Assembly (NCBI GenBank): GCA_033002965.1
Contig: JAURVB010012320.1
Location: forward strand, 1 to 64,000
Reading direction: 5' to 3'
Source of the DNA: Piper betle
Lineage: Eukaryota > Streptophyta > Magnoliopsida > Piperales > Piperaceae
DNA: 64,000 bases
The notes under the pieces: generated by a model
The model's database searches: none
The model's input: the letters and a program-made list of their open reading frames with translations, nothing else
What the model was told of the DNA's origin: nothing
Translations under genes and position numbers: made by a program
Shown here: positions 11,939 to 22,500 of the stretch, one piece after another
How positions within the stretch are numbered: position 1 is the first letter of the stretch
Layout: every line of letters starts with the position of its first letter

Positions 11939-12640
11939 ATAAAAAACAATAAAAAGTGCTAAATGAGAAAGCTAACACATTCATCCATAAGGAACTGATT
12001 TCGAAGAAAGTAACAAGATATAAAACAGAAACAAGAAAGTCTTATGAATAACCTCTACAAACAAACAATTGTATTCCTAATAGTTAGTGCCAACCGTTGG
12101 AATTCAATACATATATTTGTATGATATACCCAAAGAAGAAACCATCAGTAGGCACATAAAATGGGGTTTTAACAAAGCTTTTCTAATAATTTTTAACAAA
12201 GCAAAATAATTTATCTAACTGGATACAAGATAAAAAGTAATACCAGAAGCAGTAAATTGACTAAGAAAAATAAAGTGTGACAAGAAACAAAGAACCGAAG
12301 CAAAGAATAAAATAAAACTTACCCAACAAAACATAGCCTGCATTAATAAATAAGGAAACAACATCATGCATTAGCTAGAACTTGAAAACACAGTCGGCTT
12401 CAAGCTATCGAATAGAGGACAAAAACAATGATCCAACGATTGCAGAATGTACACTGGAGCATGGACCAAACAAGGGTAGTATAATGTAGTATGGGTAGCG
12501 ATTCATCATTCAACAAGCAAAAGTGATCTTCAAATCAAAGATGACATAAACGAACCAAATATTACGTACGTCGTCGTCGTCGTCGCCCTGCAAAGATAGA
12601 AGTAGTTAACAAGAATTATGTAGGCATTGTCAAGAGCTCA
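11939..12640. promoter_or_regulatory. Upstream region of RPOTp
   Basis: About 700 bp of AT-rich sequence between the Myb-like fragment and RPOTp. No clear TATA box or known motif can be assigned. It contains a short (GTC)n run at about 12565-12585. The promoter and 5' UTR of RPOTp must lie here or just downstream. Confidence 0.35.
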
Positions 12641-12728
12641 TAGTGATGGTTGTTTTTTATGAAATATGTATGTAGGCATAGCCTAGGCAGAGTCGAAAGA
12701 TTCCGAACTCCCACCAAACTCAGACAGC

Positions 12729-13586
12729 GTGCGTGCAGCGGGGTTTTATCTCAGAATTCTCCAACATCCTTCTTCTTCCTTCCTTCCTTCTCTTCAACTT
12801 CTCTCCACACCGCTTCTCCCCCTATCTTTATTTCTCTCTTCTTCTTCCTCCTCCAACCTGGCTTACCTCCTTCCTGGTCTGGCCCATGGGCGCCCCCCAC
12901 TCCCCCGCACCCGCCACCTTCTCCAACCCCAACCCCAACCCCAACCCTCCAAATGGGCTTCCTCTTCCTCCTCCTTCGGATTCGACCCGCCGGAGCAGAG
13001 ATGGGAGCCGTTGATGGTACCTTCCTCCCAGCTCACCTCTCTCCACTTCCCCCTCCTCGCCGACCCACTCGACCACAACGCCTTCGACCTCCAGTTCGTC
13101 GCCGGCGATGGCGGGGCCTACGATTTCGCCGCAATTTTCTCCGACGACCCGCCGTGGGTTTCGAGCTTGGTCATGGCGGACGTCGTCGGGGAGGAGGTCA
13201 GGCGGGCGGAGCGGTTGCGGCGCAATCGGCTCCGGCGGCGGCAGGTGAAGGTGGAGACGGAGGCGTGGGAGGCGGCTGCGGCGGAGTACCGGGAGCTGCA
13301 GAGGGAGATGTGCGAGAAGGGGCTGGCCCCCAACCTGCCGTACGTGAAGTCGCTGTTCTTGGGGTGGTTTGAGCCCTTGCGGGATGCCATCGTGGAGGAG
13401 CAGAGAGTGCAGGCGGCGCGGAAGCAGAAAGCTTCCCATGCGCCATACATCAAGCTGCTGCCTGCGGATAAGATGGCGGTGATTGTGATGCACAAGGTGA
13501 TGGGGCTTCTCATGACCAACCAGGAGGAGGGGTGTGTCAAGGTTGTTCAGGCAGCTGTTCACATCGGCGAGGCTGTTGAGCATGAG
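12729..13586 (+). CDS. RPOTp: RPOTp exon 1 (transit region and N-terminal domain)
   Basis: GC-rich exon. The conserved part starts near the arginine-rich [20 protein letters not shown] and runs through [19 protein letters not shown] and [14 protein letters not shown] to EAVEHE, where GAG is followed by a GT donor at 13587. This frame is open from 12687 but holds no ATG before 13014 (MVPSS); 12729 is a GTG. The upstream serine- and leucine-rich stretch looks like a transit peptide. An ATG at 12886 in the neighbouring frame (MGAPHSP) would join this frame if one base were missing from a C-run after it. Alternatives are a non-AUG start, which is known for some plant organellar polymerases, or an undetected upstream exon. 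Confidence 0.8.
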
Positions 13587-16500
13587 GTGATTCATCTCCA
13601 ATTTTCGATATTTTATATTGCATTGTCGCCTTCTACTGTTGTTCATCACATTGTTGTTGCTGTTAGTATCATCTGATTGACAACTGCTTCTAAAGTAATT
13701 AGAACATTGCACTTCAGGTTAGGATTATGAACTTTTTGGATCAAACTAAGAAACCAAAGTGGTCTGATGGGATTCAAGGGGATAGCCATTCATCTCTTAT
13801 GAAAGATCAAGCATTTAAGCGAAAGCATCTAGGGCGTCTGATAAAAGGTCATAGGTGTGTTGATGCCCAAAAATTCTTGCGGAAAGAGGGTGACGTTAAG
13901 CCATGGGGACGAGATGCACAGGCAAAGGTAGATAACCTGTTAACTTTGTTGGACTTCAAATCTTTGTAAATTTTAATATTAAATTTGGTATCATTGTTTT
14001 TCTAGTTGGGTAGTCGTCTTATAGAGCTACTGATAGAATCAGCATTTGTCCAACCACCACCCAGTCAACTAGCCAACACTCCCCCTGAAATACGGCCTGC
14101 GTTTATTCACACGATGAAAAATGTTGGGAAGGAGCCCGGGTATTTTTCGTACAAAATTGATGCATTTGAGAGATGTTATTAAAGTGAATTATGGAAACAA
14201 TCTAAATATGAGTGTATAGGAAAATATGTTTACATAGTTCTTTCTTTTGTATCAATGAACGTTGCAGCCGGAGGTTTGGAAAGAGATACGGTGTTATAGA
14301 ATGCGATCCGCTGGTTTGTGAACGACTTGATAGAACTGTAAGTATCTGGCAGTTATCTAGATATTGAATGTTCTTGCTGAGTTGCTTCATGATCATCCCT
14401 GCAATTTCTATTGCATTTGCTTTTTATCTTGTTTGGTGCTTATGTGCTTCAGTAAGTAACTTTTTCACAACGTGGTTCAAACATCACTCTTGTTGTCTTT
14501 TTCAGGACATGTTGCTTATGTTCTTGGTCTGCTGCAATTATTAATTAATATGTTCATTAACAAAGGTGAAAGTAGGTAGATTAGAGAGGGTGTGTAGACT
14601 CACTCCCAAATTCATAACTGGGATATTTTTTAGAATCTTTAGTGGTCCCTTGACAGAAAAATTCATTGGGCTCACAGTGAATTTATGTTGCCTGCAACTT
14701 GTATTTAAACTAAGCAGCGTGGTACTTGCAGGATTTTGTTTATTTTGTTTTTAACCGGTTGTCATCCATCTAGCTCTTCCATGATGTTCTTTTATGTGCT
14801 CATGTTCTTATGTGGAAGTCTCTACTCGCAGGCCAGGCATGTGGTAATCCCTTACATGCCAATGTTGGTGTACCCGAAAAAGTGGAAAAGGTATGTTCAT
14901 GTCAATGATGTACTTCCAAGTGTTTTGTGATTTTATTCTTCCACTGGCTATGGCATTTGAGTAAAATAAAAATTGTATCATGGAAGTAGGCTTCTGTTAT
15001 TAGTATTAACAATGTTGGATTGATGCTTAATGTTTACTTAACATCTGAACGAATTTAAGGAAGAAAGATAGAACAACATTGATTGTTCACCGTGGGAATA
15101 TTTAGAGAATGTGGCTTATTTATGTTTATGTAAAAACTAGTTCACATTAATTATCTTTGCTAAAGGAGACCATAAGTCGCTGGAGTTGGTGGAAACTGTG
15201 GAAAAATCTATAAGATCAGGACTTCTCAGGTTCAAGTATAACACCAAAAATAGATTAAACGTCCTCGCTATTCCTTTACTTAACATGCATATTTATAGAC
15301 TTTGCATCATACCATGATAACAACAAGATCTGATCCGTGATGCATAGGAACCACCTAAACGACCACTAAACAACCAAACAATATAGGCTAAAAAACCTCA
15401 AATAGATTACAACAACTTAAACTAACAACACCTTGGCACGATAATCATAAAGATATGATCCACATAAAACACAGATACATCAACACTACCCCTCAAGCTC
15501 AGACTAGTCAACCAGGCTGAGCTTGTCTTGTAACTCTTTATGTCTTGCTCTGGATAATGCCTTGGTTAAGATATATAGCAACTTGAATTCGAGTGCTTAT
15601 ATGTCTCTTGCAAATAACCTTTTTCTTGTACCTTGTCTCGCATGTAATGGCAGTCTATCTCTATGTGTTTTGTCCTTTTGTGGAAGATAGGATTAGTACC
15701 TATCTGAATGGCTGTTTGATTATCACACCACAAGTTCATAGAACCAGCAATTAGGAAGCCTGATTCTCCAAGTTCTGTAGCAGCCTTTGCCATAGCACGG
15801 TACACTACTTCTGCGCTTGACCTAGCCACCACGTTCTATTTTTTACTTTTCTACACAACCATATTACTTCCCAACATAATACAGGAGCCACTTGTAGACC
15901 TCCTATCATGAACATTTCTAGTTTAGACAACATCTATAAATGTAAAAATAACAATAACAGAGCAAGATGATACATGGTTATCACCCCATGCACCTTTGCC
16001 ACATGGTAACCAAGTATGAGAGACTATGGTCATTTGAGCCACCACCTTCGTGCTGAGTGTGCACAAACACAGATCATATATCATAGTAGCACAACCACAC
16101 ATCAAACATGATCACAAACATCCACATAATATATTCATTCATATACAACACCATACACATATCACATAATCATAGCATACATTCTTCAAGTGAAGAGGCT
16201 ATGGTTATTTAGCCATCACCTCTCACTTGGTCTTCCCATGAACTCTTTTCTTGTAAAAGAAACAATCTAGAAGCTCCTCCAACCCATGGCCTTTAACGCT
16301 CCTAGGACCTGCATATGTAACATGGTTTTAGGTACCTTGTTTATTATTCCATCAGTCCATGAACTTTGGGGCTTGGAAAGTACCTACAAAACGTGGTGAT
16401 ACCTGCATGTCCTAAGGATATTGTCTACAAAACAACTCAAACACAGGTTAATGATAATTAATATACATAAATCTACACAGGGCAGCTACACAATTCATAA

Positions 16501-19500
16501 CTATAATGCCCGAAGGCTTATATTCGTACAACATCATATGGCCCATTGGCCCTTAAATATACAGATCATACTAATATGTAACATAGCCAACCCGGCAAAA
16601 CTGTTGCTAGATACATCTGGTTGAGCACTAAGAGTTGAGGCTTTTATTTTATAGCTTGCAATTTTGGGAGTCAGAGCCCATATGTTATAGCTTCAGGAGC
16701 TGAGGCTCACTTAATGTTGGTTAGTGGTAGTTTTAGCTCATTTTGGTTATGTGTTAGTGGATTAACAACTTAGGGTCGTGTTTCGTGTTTGGTGTAGCTT
16801 GAAAATTAGTGTTTTTAGTTGTTTGACATGAAATTCATGGATTACCTTGTTAGCCCTAGATGAGCCCTAGAGCATCCCTAGCTCTAGCTCTACACTCCTT
16901 TTATTTGCATTTTTGGCACCCAATGGCGCGGTAATCTTGCTCCAAGCCGTGACGCTCATCCAACACTTTGATTCATGTGTGGAGCCTCTCGCGCTATGGC
17001 ACTCACCAGGCAAACCTCCATTGGCCAACCCTTCCCACCCCCGCAAACCACACCCCCCCCCACCCCCCAATCCCCCCTCCTCCTCCTCCACCACTCACTC
17101 CGGCCCTCTCCTCCCCTCTTCACCTCCTCCTCCACTAGGGGGCTTTCCCTTTGTCCATTATAGGGAATATAAAATAACAAAATACCAATTTTCAAAACAA
17201 GGTGATACAAAAAGCAACAAAGGACTGCACAATAACAGTCAAGGATGAGGTATATAGGTAGAATAGAATTGAAGGCTCATTTTGCTATGTTGAGAATTCT
17301 ATAAGATAAGGACCTCTCAAGAACAAGTATAGCACCAAAAATAGATAAAACATCCTCACTATTCCTTTACTTAGCATACATATTCCTTTACATAGCATAC
17401 ATACTCCTTTACATCATACCATGATAGCAACAACAAGATCTGATCCCTGATACATAGGAACCACCTAAACAACCAGTAAACAACCAAACAGCATGGCTAA
17501 AAAACTCAAACAGATTTCAACAACTTAGACTAACACCACTCTAGCAAGATAATCATAAAGATACGAACCTCAAAAACATAGATATATCAACAGAAACAAT
17601 AAGGTTCCCAGTGAGAGGTTAAATGAAATAATTTCTAAGATTCGTTGACATTAATACTTGTTCTAGCTTTCATGAAATACCCTTCTTTTAGTTCCCATTA
17701 GTCCAAAAATGTCAATTTGTTTATTGGGTGCTAATTGTGCTAATCATGGTGGGAGAAAGAGGTTAGAACCAATTTGAAGCTATTTTCAATTTGGACTACA
17801 AAATCAATCACAAACCTATGAAAAACCTTCGATTAAATCCTAACCTTATGTACTATGAATCCAACCTCAAATTTTGACTAGGTGTTTATAGCAATCCCAG
17901 TTGAATATGTACGTTAATAGTATCAACATTTTCTTAAGTTTTGATATTCTACCTTGGAAGCTAAAGAAACACCAGTTGGTGTGATTCAAGAGGTATCTGT
18001 AAAAATAAAATGCACATTGGCTTTAGTATTAAGCTATCAAGCTGTATCAGCGAATTTCTTAAGTTGCCAAATTATGTCAACGCCTCTTTTGAATTTTGGC
18101 CAGTTTGTTTAGCATATGATATTTGCTCTACCCATATAATCTTTCAAATGGAAAGTTGCCACCTGAGCAACTTAAAATATTTTGAACCTATATACTCTGC
18201 TTACATGTTGGTCTTTTTAACATTTTGAGCTGGCCTTAATGGTGAGTTGTGTTAGCTGGAACATGGGGTGGCCTTAGTTGAGGCAGCCTTTACACCATTT
18301 ACTTTTGTTGGACATCTACTTTTTGAACATGCTCCTCATGGATGAGTAAGAGCTAAGCATGATATTCTTAGTCAGCTTTGGCGGCAAGAGGGCCACAACT
18401 ACCAATGTCACCAAATTTTAACCCAATTTTCTTCCTTCCGCTGTTTTATCATGTAGTGGGGAGCAAATGGAACAGTAAGGTAAAACCTGTTAGAAAGGAG
18501 AACTTAGGAGAAAGAAAGCAAGGTGGCTAGTTTAATATAAGCAAAGACATGTCTGAATGCAGCAGATCCCTAATAATGAAGAAATTTAAGGTACTTGATA
18601 ACATTTTAGGTATTACATGGAACTCCTTAATACTATGCATGTTCTACATGATTGTATCTCATCTTTTTGCTATTGCCAAATGGAGTGGGAATGAAAGAAT
18701 TCTATAACTGGAAATTTGATGTAGAATCATGTGTCTCATAGTTAGGTTTGGAGGAATTTTACACAATCATAAGCCTTCTCTTTAGTTTTGGAAATGAACA
18801 TCTGGATCGCATTGGGGTTGCTATTATTATTGTTTTTGATGAGTATTTTTTGACTGCTTTCTTATGCAGTTATGACAAGGGTGGCCACTTATTCTTGCCG
18901 TCGTATGCCATGCGAACTCATGGAGTGAGGCAACAACAGGATGCACTCAGAAATGTTCCCAGAAATCAGCTAAAAGAAGTGTTTAAGGTCAACTGCCTGT
19001 CTGTCACATTTTTCTTCAGTTGCTTTATTAAAAATTCGGCAGCAAGTGGCAAAGATGTAAATAATTTGATTCATACTGAATAACTGAAGACCATGAAACT
19101 TGTACTAAACAGTGGCACGAAGACAGAGCTTAGTCTGAGTAGCACAAAGTGTTGCATGTATAGAATTTTCTCTGTTCAATCGAATTTTTTGGAGGCCTTT
19201 TTAGTTTTAACACATGCTAGTCGTTCAGGCATTAGATACACTTGGAAGTACAAAATGGAGGGTAAACACAAGAATTCTTGGTGTCATTGATAAGCTTTGG
19301 GCAAATGGGGGAGGTGTTGCTGGCCTCATTGATCGTGCAGATGTAAGCTGACACTTAATTTAGAAGTGAAAGTAATGCGTAGTCTTCAGTTTTTTCCAAA
19401 TTGTTAATGTCTTGAAACAATTTCATGCTAGGTACCAGTGCCGCCTAGACCTGGCTTGGAAGATCCAATTGAAATTGATAAGTGGAGATGGAACTCCAGA

Positions 19501-22500
19501 AAGGCAAAAAAGATCAACTCTGAGATGCATGCTCAAAGATGTGATACAGAACTTAAGCTCTCAGTATGGCTTACTCTATATCCGCTGATTCAGTTTTGTG
19601 CATATCAGAAAACAGGTTTTGTTTTTGTAGAACCTAAATAATTCCTTTTTACTCCATGGAAACAGGTGGCCCATAAGATGAAAAGGAGGACGGTTTTTAC
19701 TACCCCCATAACCTTGATTTTCGTGGCAGAGCTTATCCCATGCATCCTCATCTAAGCCATCTTAGTTCAGATCTCTGCCGTGGGATTCTGGAATTTGCGG
19801 AAGGGAAGCCACTTGGAAGGTCAGGACTGAAGTGGTTAAAGATTCATCTGGCGAACCTTTATGGGGTGGAGTGGAAAAGCTCTCTTATGATAGGCGTTTG
19901 GGTTTTGTGGAAAGTCACTTGCATGATATATTTGATTCAGCAGAACGACCTATTGATGGTAAACGTTGGTGGATAGATGCTGAAGATCCTTTCCAGTGCT
20001 TAGCTGCTTGTATGGATCTTTCAAATGCCTTGAAGAGTTGTTCTCCATATAGTGTTATATCCCATCTACCTGTTCATCAGGTATAAGAATTGTCATAATT
20101 TTATTTAATCAGGAAAACTCTATTTGACAAGAAATTTTTCAAATGCTCATTATATTACTTCATACTTTGTCTTAGTTGCGTTTGTGGGTAATATAGTTCT
20201 AATTCAGTTTACTCTACCAGGATGGTTCCTGCAATGGTTTACAACATTATGCTGCTCTTGGAAGAGACAGTGTTGGTGTTTTCCTTTTCCCTTTTTTTTT
20301 CTTTTGAAAAGACTATCATCATCGTCATCATCATCAATGCTTTATTCCTCTAGGGCATAAACTGGGGCTTACTACGTGAATTATGTATCACTGATTGATT
20401 ACTTTCACATATAAGTCGATACTACAAACCAATGGAGAACAATTTTTTTGACACCAGATTTCATTCTGGTACAATCCTCTGAATAAATGAGATGATTCAG
20501 CATCATCACTATCATAAGACTTCTCTTATGGCTAGGCTTACGAGATGTTGGTTGCTTTAGAGAAGACAGGATTGTATAATGAGAAAAAAGGCTTTATATT
20601 GTAAAATATTACAGCCAAATTCTTCCGTACGCTGATTTAGGCAAAGCATCTGAAAATTTCTTAATAATGATATTGTCATGATGGATACTGATACTTCAAA
20701 AAGCATCTTTATAAGATACTTATATTTGATAGCATCAAAACTGTGTAACTCCATGTACTTCAGTGTTTAGTATAAAATTTGCACATTAGCAAGGAGAAAA
20801 TTGACTGATATTATGCAAATTACAAATGGTTACTTGATACCAGTTTTATGTTCTAGAGCTTAATTGATTTTGTTACATTTTCCAAATTAGTTTATTAGGT
20901 GTGAATGTAGTCATATACATTGCTGTTGCTGCATAATATGTTTGGTGGGCAGTCATTTGGCGTCTTGACAAGAATAGTTATCAGTTAACCTAATAGCACA
21001 TTCTTTCAAGTGAAACTGTTAACTTGCTTGCTGAGCCATGGTGTTTCCTCATGGGTTGGCATTACATTCAGTGTCGTTGCACCTAAATGTCACCATTTGT
21101 GTCCAAATCTTAGCATTGACTGTATGTGCTATGAGTATTTAATATAGCTAATAGAAGCTTAACCTTTAGGATCAAATACAGCTTTGCCTCTGTACCTATT
21201 GTGCAATTATTTTGAGTCTTTTTAGTATAAAAGCTTCTCTTCTACCTTCCAAGCCTTTTCTTTAATTTTCAACGGACAAGTTATTTCCCTTCTACAAAAT
21301 GCTTTGACTAATCATTTATCATGGTTTCCTTTGGTAGTCTAATAGTCATTTCAATACTTTGAGTTCATATTGCTGAACTGTTTTAATGGTTTCACTGGGT
21401 ATGCCTTTCAGTTGGAGGCTGCTGCTGTTAACTTGGTTGCTGGAGAGGGCCCGGCAGATGTTTATTCTGGAATAGCTTCTAGGTGAGCTTGTTTTCCAAT
21501 TTTAACTGTCTAAAATGCTTTCAGTGATGGAATTTAGGTTATCACCGGAAACAGATGGAAACTCGTTTGATTCTTATCACTGCAGTGTCACTTGATGAAA
21601 GACTTTTAATGTCTGTAATGTTTTTGTTGGCCGTTTTGCTTAGTGCTGATCCTTGTGTGGCATGATAGGGTTTTTAATATTGTTAAAAAGGTCTCAGAGA
21701 AAGATCCTGCTTCAGATGCAAATGTCGCTCTTGCTAAAATCCTTTTTGGTCAGGTCAGCTTTGTGGACACAAATCACTATTTCCTAGTCTAGTTATAGGC
21801 ATGGATGTAAAGAACTTACGATTTTGGAGACTTGATAGAGTTCAGGTGGACAGGAAATTGGTCAAGCAGACTGTGATGACTTCTGTTTATGGGGTAACTT
21901 ATGTTGGTGCCCGGGAACAAATTAAGAGACGATTGGAGGAGAAAGGGTGCATAACTGATGAGAAATCAATGTTCAACGCGTCTTGTTATGCTGCTAATGT
22001 ATGTTTTCAACTTAATCTTCATTATAGTAGCTCCTAGGATGTTATGTGATAACTCTAAGTCTCTTGTACATTGATTGAATGTCAGCCCAATTTCATTATT
22101 ATTTCTTTAGCTACTATGACTGAAACTTGAGTAACTGAGGTTACTGGACTGGGGTGCACTTTCTAAAGATAGCTGCTGTCGGCATATACCAATTACATTC
22201 CCTTTAATTGAGAAGCATAATTCTATCATGGTGTTGAATTTTTATATTATTGATGTTATGCATATTATTCTGGTGTAGGTAACATTAACTGCTTTGGGGG
22301 AAATGTTTCAAGCTGCTCGTGGGATAATGAGATGGCTGGGGGATTGTGCCAAGGTATAGATTTCGGTTTAAAGGGTAATTTCTGATTTAAAACTGTTGCT
22401 ATCTAATTGTTGGTTGAAGCTTACGCAATCAGTTACAGGTGATTGCTTCAGAGAATGAACCAGTGAGATGGACGACTCCTTTAGGACTTCCAGTAGTGCA

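Larger units (their letters stand above)
15197..17592 (-). mobile_element. Internally deleted Ty1/copia retrotransposon in RPOTp intron 5
   Basis: Two similar direct LTRs (15197-15485, 289 bp; 17288-17592, 305 bp) flank about 1.8 kb and are bounded by a 5-bp duplication GAAAC. On the minus strand the order is 5' LTR (right), interior, RNase H fragment, polypurine tract, 3' LTR (left). Only the RNase H end of pol survives; gag, protease, integrase and reverse transcriptase are not visible, and no primer-binding site could be recognised inside the right LTR. The interior at 15840-17287 is AT-rich with a GC-rich patch (16865-17160) of unknown origin. Confidence 0.85.
14891..18869 (+). other. RPOTp intron 5, enlarged by a copia insertion
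   Basis: A 3979-bp intron, far longer than the other 17 (75-1140 bp). About 2.4 kb of it is the copia element at 15197-17592. The remaining 14891-15191 and 17598-18869 show nothing recognisable. Splice borders are GTATGT and ATGCAG. Confidence 0.85.

Noticed and set aside
12650..13372. 240-codon plus-strand frame with an ATG at 12659 and an arginine-rich start that could be a transit peptide
   Set aside because: Its downstream part is a frame-shadow of RPOTp exon 1. Joining it to the conserved frame would need an extra base or two missing bases, so it is less likely than the other start options.
12828..13712. 294-codon minus-strand open frame
   Set aside because: It is the antisense of RPOTp exon 1 and runs through its first intron. 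It is a product of high GC, with no family resemblance.
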